In this document: one piece after another, positions 45,158-53,911 of the stretch | How the letters are laid out: every line of letters begins with the position of its first letter | Numbering within the stretch: the first letter of the stretch is position 1 | From: Chryseobacterium aurantiacum | GTDB lineage: Bacteria; Bacteroidota; Bacteroidia; Flavobacteriales; Weeksellaceae | Assembly (NCBI RefSeq): GCF_003020585.1 | Contig: NZ_PXUE01000004.1 | Span: forward strand, 1 to 64,000 | Direction: 5' to 3' | DNA: 64,000 nucleotides | Notes under the pieces: generated by a model | Told to the model about the DNA's origin: nothing | The model's database searches: none | The model's input: the letters and a program-made list of their open reading frames with translations, nothing else | Made by a program: the position numbers and the translations under genes

Positions 45158-45568
45158 TTATTTTGGAATTACGATCTCGGACTGATCGCCTGTACTGGTA
45201 TCCAAAATATTGATCAAAAGTCCCTGATTCGTGTTGGTAATCTGTAGGTAAAGTGATCCGAAGAGGTAGTTACCGGGTTTTAAACTTCCTTCTCCGAACT
45301 GGTCTTCAAACAGTTTTCTTGAAAGCTCACTGAGAATCTGCCTATTGAGACTTTGGGTAAAGCTGTCAAGAGAATTTACACGATCAAGTAAGTCACTATA
45401 ATCGTTTTTTTCATCAAATTGATTTTGTGCATTTGCAGAGCTTAATAGCCACTGGTAATTAAACGTATCTCCTCCGAATGCAGGATTTACAGGTTTATAA
45501 ACGAGCTGTTGAGATTTTCCGAAGAAAATACCCGCAATAAAGATTAAAGTAATGATTAATGTTTTCAT
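45158..45568 (-). CDS. csgF: Curli assembly factor CsgF
   Basis: A 136-residue protein with signal peptide MKTLIITLIFIAGIFFGKS-Q. The mature start QLVYKPVNPAFGGDTFNYQW is the CsgF signature that inserts into the CsgG pore; the C-terminus ends ...LINILDTSTGDQSEIVIPK. It helps link curlin subunits to the cell surface. Genes csgE, csgF and csgG are in order with gaps of 11 and 27 bp. Confidence 0.88.
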   Translation of the reverse strand: MKTLIITLIFIAGIFFGKSQQLVYKPVNPAFGGDTFNYQWLLSSANAQNQFDEKNDYSDLLDRVNSLDSFTQSLNRQILSELSRKLFEDQFGEGSLKPGNYLFGSLYLQITNTNQGLLINILDTSTGDQSEIVIPK

Positions 45569-45579
45569 GGCGGACGTTT

Positions 45580-46311
45580 TTAGTAGATAAATTCATTTTT
45601 AATAAGGTTTTTCTTTGCGTTAAATTCTTTGATATATTTTAAACTGAAAGTCAATTGTTCTTTTAGATAGTCTTCTCCCGGATTGCTCATGAAGCTGTAG
45701 ATCACTTTATCATCCATTTGGATATTGATCTGGCCGCTGGTTCCACGGAGGGGAAGTTCCGAAATGGTAACGGCACTGCTGCTTTTATCAGGAAGTTGGC
45801 TGTACTGCATATAAAACATATCATAAAAGTCTTTTCCAACCTTGGTTTTGGTTTCATCAATGGTAAGCCCTTTCAACTCATAAACAGCATCATCTTCTAT
45901 CTTGGCTATTTTCTTTTTAAAAAGATCACTGTTGAGTTCCAGGCTATCCTTAGCCACCAACGTTCGGGTTTCTTCATCTCTGATATACAGAAAAGCTTTC
46001 AAAGCATCCTTAGCATCAAGGTTTACACTGAATTCAGACAAAACCTTTACTTCATTTGGGTTGACGGAAAATTTACCGCTTTGCTGGTTGTTGGAAAGGT
46101 TTCCGCCGTTTCCTTTTTTGATGGATACCAAAAGGTAGTTTAGTTCTTTGTAGACTGCAGTATTATTCATTACAACCGCTTTGAGCTTAATCTGATTTTC
46201 CAGAAAGCTGCTCTGGATTTTAGCGGTTACTTTTTTATCCTCCTGCCCATAAGCCAATACAGACAGGACGATAAAAAAAGTGCTCAGACTTAGGGAATTT
46301 AAAAGTTTCAT
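45580..46311 (-). CDS. csgE: Curli adaptor CsgE with N-terminal extension
   Basis: A 243-residue exported protein. The C-terminal 120 residues match CsgE (DDAVYELKGLTIDETKTKVG, DFYDMFYMQYSQLP, ...FSLKYIKEFNAKKNLI), which caps CsgG and brings curlin to it. E. coli CsgE is about 129 residues, so the N-terminal part (about residues 22-130, KVTAKIQSSFLENQIKLKAV) is extra. Signal peptide is MKLLNSLSLSTFFIVLSVLAYG-Q. ATG 46311 chosen over the GTG immediately before it. The stop lies 11 bp before csgF. Confidence 0.8.
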   Translation of the reverse strand: MKLLNSLSLSTFFIVLSVLAYGQEDKKVTAKIQSSFLENQIKLKAVVMNNTAVYKELNYLLVSIKKGNGGNLSNNQQSGKFSVNPNEVKVLSEFSVNLDAKDALKAFLYIRDEETRTLVAKDSLELNSDLFKKKIAKIEDDAVYELKGLTIDETKTKVGKDFYDMFYMQYSQLPDKSSSAVTISELPLRGTSGQINIQMDDKVIYSFMSNPGEDYLKEQLTFSLKYIKEFNAKKNLIKNEFIY

Positions 46312-46321
46312 CACATGTGTT

Positions 46322-46720
46322 TTAATAATTTCTCATGAAAACTGTTTTATTGTCTCCCTTTACATTGATCTGAATTCCATCAGAAATACTGTTGCTTCCC
46401 GTAATATCAATAATATTATTACTTCCTTGTGTCGTAATGGCAGTTTGGGTTTCTTTATCTGTGAATGAGTTAATAAATAAAAGAGCATTATAGTCACCCA
46501 ACTGTTTTACAATAATAGTAGTTCTTGCATTAAGAGAAAGCTCGGCATTATTATGATCCCCTACCTGAATGATATCGGAATAATAGGAGCCCTGATCAAT
46601 GGTCTGCCTGGTTATAAGATTGAAGACTGTATTACTATTCACCTTATCCCAGTCAATTTCCTGAGCATGCAATGGCAATAACGCAATTAGAGCTAGAATA
46701 CTCCATCTTAAGTTATACAT
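46322..46720 (-). CDS. Minor curlin-like protein (CsgB-like)
   Basis: A 132-residue exported protein (signal peptide MYNLRWSILALIALLPLHA-Q) with spaced Q-x-G-x-x-N motifs (IIQVGDHNNAEL, VKQLGDYNALLF, TTQGSNNIIDI) that mark the curlin beta-solenoid. It has fewer and more degenerate repeats than the neighbour at 46890, so it may be the nucleator or a minor subunit. Located between the main curlin and csgE, with 10 bp to csgE. The exact split into CsgA- and CsgB-like roles cannot be told from sequence. Confidence 0.7.
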   Translation of the reverse strand: MYNLRWSILALIALLPLHAQEIDWDKVNSNTVFNLITRQTIDQGSYYSDIIQVGDHNNAELSLNARTTIIVKQLGDYNALLFINSFTDKETQTAITTQGSNNIIDITGSNSISDGIQINVKGDNKTVFMRNY

Positions 46721-46825
46721 GGCATTTTATTTTAATTAAAGGTACATTAATCGAGAATTGAAAAAAACACGCCCAGTAGGTACTGATATAAAATCACTGT
46801 TTCCGGTGATATTTTGGCAGTAAGC

Positions 46826-46859
46826 CAAAAAAGGAGAAACCACCCTGTAGTTCCTCCTT
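46826..46859 (-). terminator. Terminator-like hairpin after the main curlin gene
   Basis: GGAG-A-AAC pairs with GTT-C-CTCC around a 9-nt loop, followed on the minus strand by a T-run (46826-46832). It separates the main curlin from the rest of the operon. Confidence 0.6.
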
Positions 46860-46889
46860 ATTGTTAAAGATTTACAGTATAAAAAGGGC

Positions 46890-47708
46890 TTAATTGGATT
46901 GATTCACAATCATTGAGTTTCCATTACCTACCTGAGTTCCTAGATGGAAGTGAGAATCACCACTTTGAGTGATCCAGCTAAAGTTTCCGTTACCCATTTG
47001 TAAGTCGATAGCTGTATTGGAATCTCCTAATTGAAATTGGTATAATTGGTTTGCATTACCCACCTGTATTCCTACGGCAGTGTTATCATCTCCAACCTGA
47101 ACAGAAGCTGCAATGTTATTGCTACCAAATTGAGTATGGTTTGCAACGTTATCATTACCATCCTGATACTGAACAAGGAAGTTGTTAGCTCCTACCTGAA
47201 GCGCGTCTGCTTCATTTCGTCTTCCTAATTGAACCTGAAAAGCAGAGTTACCCGCTCCTAATTGAATTGCAGAAGCATCATTTCTTCTTCCGTCCTGATA
47301 CTGAACTACAGAGTTCCCTAAACCTACCTGTATTGAAGATGCATTATTTCTTCTTCCGATCTGAGTTTGGTCTGTAGAGTTAAGAATCCCAATTTGCCAG
47401 GTTGAAGCAGAGTTTCTATTTCCCAGTTGGCTCACATTATTTGAATTTGCAATACCAATCTGATCTACATCTACGGAGTTTCTGTTTCCGGTACTTACTG
47501 CAGTATTCATATTTAAGATACCTATCTGATCAATATCTGCAGTATTACGATTCCCTGTTTGTGTTAAGGAATTAATGTTCAAAAGACCTGTTTGGTCTAC
47601 AGTAGCTGTATTCAAGTTTCCTGTTTGAGTAGTTACGTCAATATTAAATTGAGCGAAGCTGAAACTCATGGCGATTAGTGTAAACACACCTGCAAGTAAA
47701 TTTTTCAT
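46890..47708 (-). CDS. Main curlin-repeat subunit (CsgA/CsgB-like)
   Basis: A 272-residue amyloid-type protein: signal peptide MKNLLAGVFTLIAMSFSFA-Q, then about 22 half-repeats of the form Q-x-G-x-x-N (TGNLN, IGILN, LGNRN, VGLGN, DGRRN ...), each about 11 residues, giving about eleven 22-residue curlin turns. This is over twice the five turns of E. coli CsgA. Residues after GR/GN runs often vary, but the Q-G-N ladder is intact. It is first in the csg locus and ends at a terminator, so it should be the most abundant product. Confidence 0.88.
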   Translation of the reverse strand: MKNLLAGVFTLIAMSFSFAQFNIDVTTQTGNLNTATVDQTGLLNINSLTQTGNRNTADIDQIGILNMNTAVSTGNRNSVDVDQIGIANSNNVSQLGNRNSASTWQIGILNSTDQTQIGRRNNASSIQVGLGNSVVQYQDGRRNDASAIQLGAGNSAFQVQLGRRNEADALQVGANNFLVQYQDGNDNVANHTQFGSNNIAASVQVGDDNTAVGIQVGNANQLYQFQLGDSNTAIDLQMGNGNFSWITQSGDSHFHLGTQVGNGNSMIVNQSN

Positions 47709-47739
47709 TTTATTAAAAATTAATTGGTTAATAGTATGA

Positions 47740-47747
47740 CAAAGGTA
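47740..47747 (-). promoter_or_regulatory. -7 box of the curlin gene
   Basis: Minus strand reads TACCTTTG, a perfect TAnnTTTG match, 32 bp before the ATG at 47708. The 47750-48000 spacer shows nothing else. Confidence 0.55.
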
Positions 47748-48003
47748 TACTCTGCTCCAATGTGAAAAACCACCAACAAAGTGTAAATTCTAAAAATCAC
47801 CATATACAGTTCTTAAAGTCACCGTTTATGGTATTTGGGAAATCATGGATTTCAGTTACGGGAAAATACGGTACTGATTTTAGGAACGAGGAAGTGAGCA
47901 GAGAATCATCAATTCATTTTTAATCTTCTCATTCTATTCATTACATTGGTTAATTAATGTTAAGGCCCTTATTTCTTCAAGAATATATTGTTAAATTTGA
48001 GGT

Positions 48004-48633
48004 ATGGAAAATTTTGGAAAAGATTTATTAAGGAAAATAAAAAGTGTAGAACTTCCTGGTGAACACGCCCACGGAGTATTCTCACCTCCCTCCCGTCCCG
48101 TTTTCACCTATGACGAAGTGCTTGCAAAAAATCCCAAGTTTGCGGCAGTTAATATTGTATTATATCTAAAGGACAACGAATGGTATTTTCCACTGATCCA
48201 AAGAACTATTAATGAACACGACAGACATAGCGGACAGATCTCATTACCTGGCGGAAAACGCGAGGAAATGGACAGGGACTTTGCTGAAACAGCTGTTCGG
48301 GAGACCTCTGAAGAAATTGGAATAGACAAGCACTACGTACGCATCATCAGAGAAATGTCTCCCATCTATATTCCACCAAGTAACTTTTACGTATATCCTT
48401 ATATCTCATATACTAAAAAGAACCCTGAATTTGTTCTTCAGCAAAGCGAGGCCGTGGAATCTATAGAATTCCCTATCACTTCTTTTCTCAATCTGTCGGA
48501 CACCCCTGAAATTATGGCGCTTCCGAGTGCCGGAGGGCATGAGGTTCCTGTCATTAACTTCAACGGATATATTATCTGGGGAGCTACAGCAATGATATTA
48601 AGTGAATTCAGCCAGTTGCTGAAAAAAATGTAA
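48004..48633 (+). CDS. NUDIX hydrolase, CoA-pyrophosphatase type
   Basis: A 209-residue Nudix enzyme. The Nudix box reads GGKREEMDRDFAETAVRETS then EEIG (about residues 83-106). The preceding LIQRTINEHDRHSGQISLPG matches the UPF0035 signature of CoA pyrophosphatases (NudL/PCD1-like), which hydrolyse CoA and oxidised CoA to phosphopantetheine and 3',5'-ADP. It starts a run with an acyltransferase, lipoprotein and mpl. Confidence 0.85.
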   Translation: MENFGKDLLRKIKSVELPGEHAHGVFSPPSRPVFTYDEVLAKNPKFAAVNIVLYLKDNEWYFPLIQRTINEHDRHSGQISLPGGKREEMDRDFAETAVRETSEEIGIDKHYVRIIREMSPIYIPPSNFYVYPYISYTKKNPEFVLQQSEAVESIEFPITSFLNLSDTPEIMALPSAGGHEVPVINFNGYIIWGATAMILSEFSQLLKKM

Positions 48634-48660
48634 CTTTGCACAACCGTGTTTAATTGAGAG

Positions 48661-49467
48661 ATGGCGAAGAAAAATATTTTCACCGATGCATTCGGAACAC
48701 CTTATTTTTTGAAAAGGTTTATTATTTTTATTTTAGGAGTTGTATCATACAGAAGATTCAACGGCTTTAATAAGTTAAAAATAACCGGTACAGAACACCT
48801 TGTGGATCTTCCGGACTCTAACGTACTGTTTGTATCTAACCATCAAACTTATTTTGCAGATGTAGCAGCCATGTATCATGCTTTCTGCGCCGTAAATAAC
48901 GGATATTTGAATACAATCAAAAATCCGATCTACCTGTTGAATCCAAAGATTGATTTTTACTATGTAGCCGCTGAAGAAACCATGAATAAAGGTATTCTTC
49001 CTAAAATTTTTAAAATAGCTGGTGCCGTTACTGTAAAAAGAACCTGGAGAGCAGAAGGAAAAAATGTCAACAGAATGGTAGACATGAGTGAGGTAGATAA
49101 TATCATGAAAGCGTTAGACAATGGCTGGGTTGCCACTTTCCCACAGGGAACAACATCTGCCTTTGCACAGGGACGAAGAGGTACCGCAAAATTGGTAAAA
49201 AACCAGCGCCCTATTGTTATTCCTATTAAGATTAACGGTTTCAGAAGAGCATTTGATAAAAAAGGACTCCGCGTAAAGGTAACTGGTGTAAAACCTACAA
49301 TGGAATTCAAGGCTCCTCTGGATATCGATTACGATAATGAAAAAGCACCGGAAATTTTATTGAAGATTATGACTGCCATTGAGCAGACTGAAGACTTCAA
49401 CCTACTACACAATTATGATGAAGAACTTAAAGCTAAAAAATTAGAACAAAAGGACTCAAATAATTAA
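48661..49467 (+). CDS. 1-acyl-sn-glycerol-3-phosphate acyltransferase-like protein
   Basis: A 268-residue PlsC-type acyltransferase, probably in lysophosphatidate acylation or lipid modification. Motif I reads SNHQTYFAD, that is H-x5-D where the family has H-x4-D. Motif III-like FPQGTTSAF has Gln in place of the usual Glu (FPEGTR). These two changes are notable and may mean a related but different substrate. It has no clear transmembrane helix beyond one hydrophobic N-terminal stretch (FIIFILGVVSY). It lies 27 bp after the Nudix gene. Confidence 0.75.
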   Translation: MAKKNIFTDAFGTPYFLKRFIIFILGVVSYRRFNGFNKLKITGTEHLVDLPDSNVLFVSNHQTYFADVAAMYHAFCAVNNGYLNTIKNPIYLLNPKIDFYYVAAEETMNKGILPKIFKIAGAVTVKRTWRAEGKNVNRMVDMSEVDNIMKALDNGWVATFPQGTTSAFAQGRRGTAKLVKNQRPIVIPIKINGFRRAFDKKGLRVKVTGVKPTMEFKAPLDIDYDNEKAPEILLKIMTAIEQTEDFNLLHNYDEELKAKKLEQKDSNN

Positions 49468-49471
49468 AATT

Positions 49472-49909
49472 ATGAACAGAATAATTGGAATCTTATTCGC
49501 CATCATAGTACTCGTTTCATGTAATAGCCAAAAGGTATATTCGGATTTTGACATCAGCTATTCGAAGAGCGGAGGGTATGCTCCTGTATATGAAAATTTG
49601 CTTATCAAAGGAAATAACGTTCATTATTCTTTTGAAGGACAGGGAAAAAAGCACAAACAAGACTTCAAAATTTCAAATGAAGATCTGAAGAAACTAGATC
49701 AGGTGCTTTCTCAAAATAACTTCAGAAGAATACAGGAAGACCGTAAAAAGCTTTACGATAATGTTTCAACTTCTATTAATGTGAAAAAAGGTCCGAATGA
49801 AGGCAGTAAAACAGATGCCAGCATGATTATTCCAAATTATCAGACAAACTGGAACAATATTCTTGAGGCTTTCCAGCAGATCATTAATACTAATGTTAAA
49901 AAACAGTAA
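49472..49909 (+). CDS. Lipoprotein of unknown function
   Basis: A 145-residue lipoprotein with signal MNRIIGILFAIIVLVSC. The mature part has a repeated SYSKSGGYAPVYENLLI strand pattern and is otherwise small and polar, with no family recognised. It lies 4 bp after the acyltransferase and 6 bp before mpl, so the four genes are likely one transcript. Confidence 0.65.
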   Translation: MNRIIGILFAIIVLVSCNSQKVYSDFDISYSKSGGYAPVYENLLIKGNNVHYSFEGQGKKHKQDFKISNEDLKKLDQVLSQNNFRRIQEDRKKLYDNVSTSINVKKGPNEGSKTDASMIIPNYQTNWNNILEAFQQIINTNVKKQ

Positions 49910-49915
49910 TTACAA

Positions 49916-51253
49916 TTGAAAACCCACTTCATTGCCATTGGCGGGAGCGCCATGCACAATCTTGCCATTGCATTAAAAGATAAAGGATATCAGGTTACAG
50001 GTTCAGATGATGCTATTTTTGAACCCTCAAGATCCAGACTGGAAAGAAAGGGAATCCTTCCCCAGGAATTGGGCTGGTTCCCCGAAAAAATCACCTCAGA
50101 TATTGATGCTGTTATTCTTGGAATGCATGCCCATCAGGACAATCCTGAGCTAGCGAGAGCAAAGGAACTGGGGCTAAAGATATACTCGTATCCTGAATTT
50201 CTGTACGAGCAGTCAAAGAATAAAACAAGAGTTGTTATTGCAGGTTCTCACGGTAAAACAACCATTACCTCAATGATCCTTCACGTATTAAACTTCCACC
50301 AGAAAGAGGTAGATTTTATGGTAGGAGCGCAACTGGAGGGCTTCGACTGTATGGTAAAACTAACACAGGACAATGACTTCATGGTATTGGAAGGGGATGA
50401 ATATCTTTCCTCTCCTATTGACCTGCGCTCTAAGTTTTTACTATATCAACCGAATATTGCTTTAATGAGCGGTATCGCATGGGATCATATCAATGTTTTT
50501 AAAACGTTTGACGATTATATTGAACAGTTTAGAAAGTTTGTAGCCAGCATTACTGCCGGAGGGGTATTGGTATATAATGAAGAAGATCCTGAAGTAGTAA
50601 AGGTGGTGGAAAACGCCGAAAATTACTTCCGAAAAATCCCTTACAAAACCCCTGAATACGAGATCAATAATGGAAAAGTATACTTAAAAACTGAAATGGG
50701 TGATGTCCCACTTTCTGTTTTTGGAGCGCACAATCTTTTAAATCTTGAAGGAGCAAGACACATCTGCCGACAACTGGGCATTATGGATGAAGATTTCTAT
50801 GAGGCAATCATGAGCTTTAAGGGAGCATCCAAGCGTCTTGAAAAAGTGGAAAGAGAGGATAACGGAACTCTTTATAAAGACTTTGCCCATGCACCAAGTA
50901 AGGTAAAAGCAGCAGTAAAAGCATTCAAGGAACAATTTAAGAACGAAAAGAAATATGGTTTCCTTGAACTTCATACGTATTCAAGCTTAAACCCTATCTT
51001 TCTAGAGCAATATGACCACGCAATGGATGGATTAGAAGAAGCTATCGTATTCTATTCTGAAGATGCTTTAAAAATCAAAAGAATGGAGCCAATTTCTCCG
51101 GAATTCATTAAGGAAAAATTCAAGAATGAAAATTTAAGAGTTTTCACCAATGCAGAAGAACTTCATTCCTATTGGAACACTTTGGATAAAACGAATGGGG
51201 TTTATCTGATGATGAGCTCAGGAAACTTTGGAGGACTAGATCTTACAAAATAA
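49916..51253 (+). CDS. mpl: UDP-N-acetylmuramate:tripeptide ligase Mpl (murein recycling)
   Basis: A 445-residue Mur-ligase that attaches recycled L-Ala-gamma-D-Glu-meso-A2pm to UDP-MurNAc. N-terminal Rossmann motif THFIAIGGSAMHNLA, ATP P-loop GSHGKTTITSM, then WDHINVF and FKGASKRLE of the central and C-terminal domains. The start is a TTG at 49916: an in-frame stop sits three codons upstream and the next ATG lies inside the Rossmann motif, so no ATG start fits. Length is right for Mpl. Confidence 0.93.
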   Translation: MKTHFIAIGGSAMHNLAIALKDKGYQVTGSDDAIFEPSRSRLERKGILPQELGWFPEKITSDIDAVILGMHAHQDNPELARAKELGLKIYSYPEFLYEQSKNKTRVVIAGSHGKTTITSMILHVLNFHQKEVDFMVGAQLEGFDCMVKLTQDNDFMVLEGDEYLSSPIDLRSKFLLYQPNIALMSGIAWDHINVFKTFDDYIEQFRKFVASITAGGVLVYNEEDPEVVKVVENAENYFRKIPYKTPEYEINNGKVYLKTEMGDVPLSVFGAHNLLNLEGARHICRQLGIMDEDFYEAIMSFKGASKRLEKVEREDNGTLYKDFAHAPSKVKAAVKAFKEQFKNEKKYGFLELHTYSSLNPIFLEQYDHAMDGLEEAIVFYSEDALKIKRMEPISPEFIKEKFKNENLRVFTNAEELHSYWNTLDKTNGVYLMMSSGNFGGLDLTK

Positions 51254-51308
51254 ACTAATTTGAAAGTTTCACAATGAGAGCTTTCAATTCAGATTTCTAC
51301 ATAAAACA

Positions 51309-51340
51309 AAATTCCTTTCACTAGCTGAAAGGAATTTTTA
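51309..51340 (+). terminator. Terminator after mpl
   Basis: AAATTCCTTTCA (51309-51320) pairs with TGAAAGGAATTT (51326-51337), then TT. Confidence 0.85.
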
Positions 51341-51388
51341 TATTCTTTAATACCTACAAAATAGGTTTGAAGCACCTCAGGTTCATGC

Positions 51389-52459
51389 TTATTTTATCCC
51401 GATCTCCTCTGATTGTTGTATGAGGTTTCTCAGAATCTCCTCTGTCGATGACTCACTATAATCATGAATAGACTGCCCGGTCCAAAGCCCTACAAAATCT
51501 ATATTCTGCTGATCTTTAGCCGCCTTACGCAATGCATTCGTCAATTTGTTCTGATAAGGGTATGGTAAAATATATTCTGTATTTTCAACAACCTCGATGT
51601 ACTTATTTCTAACCCCTCTGGCGTATCTTCCTGAAAAGCTTTTCGTTAAAATAATTTCATCTTCTCTAACCTTTTTAAGCCTATCCTTCTCAAAAGCCTG
51701 TAAAGAGCTTTCCTTAGATGCCAGCAAAATATTTCCTACCTGAAAGCCCTTTGCACCGAGATCTTTTATCGCTTTTAAAGTCTTCCCGTTATAAATCCCG
51801 CCGGCATAGATTAAAGGGACATTTACATGATCATAAACCTGCGACAATAGAGACAGCCCGCCAATCTGCAGAACATGGTCAGGATCAAAGGTACCCCGAT
51901 GTCCACCGGCTTCTGTTCCTTGTACACAAATGATATCAATTCCTGATTTTTCTAAAGTTAAAGCCTCATTTAATGAAGTACAGGTTCCAATAAGCACTAC
52001 TCCATTCTCTTTTAGCTTTTGAATGCTTCCATTATCCAAATTTCCAAAAGTAAAACTCAGAATTTTACAACCTTCTTCAATTATTGCCTCTACCTGCTCA
52101 TGATAACTTCTTATCCTGATATTTTCAAGATTGGGAAGACTGACATCGATATGATTTTCCTTAGCCAGTAACTCAAGAAACTGCTTCGTCTTTACAAACT
52201 GATCTTTTAAAGCATCGGTTATCTCTGGAATCTGATGTACAAAAATATTAGCTGCAAAAGGTTTATCTGTAAGGAGTTTCGTTTGCCTGATCAGCTTAAT
52301 GGATTCATCTGCTGAGAGATCACCCAAAGCCAAAGATCCTAAACATCCCATATTGGCTGCAGCAGCAGTCATTTGTGATGTACTTACACCAAACATCGGA
52401 GCCTGAACTAAAGGATATTGTATTCCTAATTTTTTACTGATTGTATCCGACCAAAACAT
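51389..52459 (-). CDS. Nitronate monooxygenase (2-nitropropane dioxygenase type)
   Basis: A 356-residue FMN enzyme of the NMO/NPD TIM-barrel family that oxidises nitronates. Motifs: PLVQAPMFGVSTSQM at the N-terminus, GTEAGGHRG (active-site His region), YAGGIYNGKTLKA and GFQVGNILLAS for FMN phosphate. No partner gene is adjacent. Detoxification of toxic nitro acids is the likely role from the family. Confidence 0.9.
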   Translation of the reverse strand: MFWSDTISKKLGIQYPLVQAPMFGVSTSQMTAAAANMGCLGSLALGDLSADESIKLIRQTKLLTDKPFAANIFVHQIPEITDALKDQFVKTKQFLELLAKENHIDVSLPNLENIRIRSYHEQVEAIIEEGCKILSFTFGNLDNGSIQKLKENGVVLIGTCTSLNEALTLEKSGIDIICVQGTEAGGHRGTFDPDHVLQIGGLSLLSQVYDHVNVPLIYAGGIYNGKTLKAIKDLGAKGFQVGNILLASKESSLQAFEKDRLKKVREDEIILTKSFSGRYARGVRNKYIEVVENTEYILPYPYQNKLTNALRKAAKDQQNIDFVGLWTGQSIHDYSESSTEEILRNLIQQSEEIGIK

Positions 52460-52542
52460 AAGAATAATTTTAATTAAAAAGGTACAAAAAATATGAATCG
52501 TTCAGTTTCAACAGAATATGATATTACTCACCAATATTTCAT

Positions 52543-53028
52543 CTACTTTATCCAGATCTTATATTTCTCTTCTACCCAGATTTTCATATATTCATTAAAC
52601 TCAAACAATAATGACTCTGTTTCTGTTTCAAAGCACTCCAAAGGCAAACCATCTCTAATACTAATTTCCAACCCCTGATCTAAATTAATAAGAAACTGTT
52701 GGGAACCAAAATCTGAAATATCAAAAGTAACATAATTATAATTCTGATTTAATCCTTTGATATCCAAGTCGATCAGTTTTTCAAAGTAGTCAAAGATCTT
52801 TCCGGATAATTCACCTCTTTCCTGAAAAAAATCTGAGTTATTTCTTGTCATTTTCTCGTGTTCAAAAGCACTCATCTGAAAAATGAAGTTAAAATCATGA
52901 TCAACTAATAATTCAGCAGCTAAAAGTCTTTCGCAAAAACCATCATACATAGAATACGAAAAAATATAGCCACTGTTTAAAGTGACCATATTTTTATCTT
53001 CATCGAATCTTTTAGTATAGATCCACAT
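52543..53028 (-). CDS. Protein of unknown function
   Basis: A 161-residue soluble acidic protein without recognised family. Notable segments are NSGYIFSYSMYDGFCERLL, SAFEHEKMTRNNSDFF and a Trp/Glu-rich C-terminus (EFNEYMKIWVEEKYKIWIK). It starts 7 bp after the aldo/keto reductase stop, so it is likely in that transcript. It could be a small regulatory or immunity-like protein; the sequence does not decide this. Confidence 0.6.
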   Translation of the reverse strand: MWIYTKRFDEDKNMVTLNSGYIFSYSMYDGFCERLLAAELLVDHDFNFIFQMSAFEHEKMTRNNSDFFQERGELSGKIFDYFEKLIDLDIKGLNQNYNYVTFDISDFGSQQFLINLDQGLEISIRDGLPLECFETETESLLFEFNEYMKIWVEEKYKIWIK

Positions 53029-53035
53029 TGAATTA

Positions 53036-53911
53036 TTAAATATCTGCTACAGCATTTAGCATCTTCTGCTCCCATTCAGGATCCTTAGGATCAAAGAACA
53101 ATCTTTTTCCTGTATCCAAAGCACGAACAACGTTCATTTCATCCGCTGTCAGTTCAAAATCAAATACATTAAAGTTTTCTTCAATTCTGGATGGAGTCAC
53201 AGATTTCGGGATCACTACAAAACCTTCCTGCAGATGCCATCTTAAAATCACCTGAGCCACTGTTTTATTATACTTTTCAGCGATAGTTTTTAGTTCTTCA
53301 TTGCTTAATAGGTTCGCATTTCCATTTCCAAGCGGGCTCCACGGTTGAGTAATAATATTATTTTCTCTGTCATAAACCTGCAATTCCTTTTGCTGGAATA
53401 CCGGATGCAGTTCAATCTGGTTGATGACCGGCGAAACTGTTGAATTTGCCTTTAGCTCCTCTAACTTTTCAACCGTAAAATTACATACCCCAATTGCCTT
53501 AATTTTACCCTCCTTGTACAGCTCCTCCAAAGCTTTCCATGTTCCCAAAAAGTCTCCGTAAGGCCAATGAATAAGATACATATCAAGATAATCCATCTGC
53601 AATCTGTTCAATGTTCTCTGAAATGCACTCTTTGCTTTTTCATAGCCATGATCCTGAACCCAAACTTTGGAAGTGATGAATAACTCATCTCTATCTACAC
53701 CACTATTTTTCACGGCAGTTCCAACAGCTGTTTCATTCTGATAAATGGCAGCAGTATCAATCATCCTGTATCCGGTTTGAATGGCTTTAATTACCGCATT
53801 CTCACATTCTTTCAGATCTTCCATCTGCCAAACTCCAAAGCCTAAAGCAGGAATATCTATCCCATTATTTAAAGTTACTACAGGCTGCCCTGTATAGGTT
53901 TTCTTTTGCAT
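53036..53911 (-). CDS. Aldo/keto reductase, 2,5-diketo-gluconate-reductase type
   Basis: A 291-residue NADPH-dependent reductase. The AKR tetrad can be read: Asp and Tyr in MIDTAAIYQNE, Lys in ITSKVWV, His in MYLIHWPYG. The NADP site is VIPKSVTPSRIEENF near the C-terminus. Substrate is not clear: the AKR5 group includes carbonyl detoxifiers. First gene of a two-gene unit with the small protein at 52543. Confidence 0.9.
   Translation of the reverse strand: MQKKTYTGQPVVTLNNGIDIPALGFGVWQMEDLKECENAVIKAIQTGYRMIDTAAIYQNETAVGTAVKNSGVDRDELFITSKVWVQDHGYEKAKSAFQRTLNRLQMDYLDMYLIHWPYGDFLGTWKALEELYKEGKIKAIGVCNFTVEKLEELKANSTVSPVINQIELHPVFQQKELQVYDRENNIITQPWSPLGNGNANLLSNEELKTIAEKYNKTVAQVILRWHLQEGFVVIPKSVTPSRIEENFNVFDFELTADEMNVVRALDTGKRLFFDPKDPEWEQKMLNAVADI

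Noticed and set aside
47046..47228. Plus-strand ORF in the curlin repeat gene
   Set aside because: Antisense of a repetitive minus-strand gene; low-complexity and not protein-like.
46890..47650. Regular repeats in the curlin gene as a CRISPR or DNA tandem repeat
   Set aside because: Repeats are of protein codons with varied bases and keep one reading frame; they are curlin turns.
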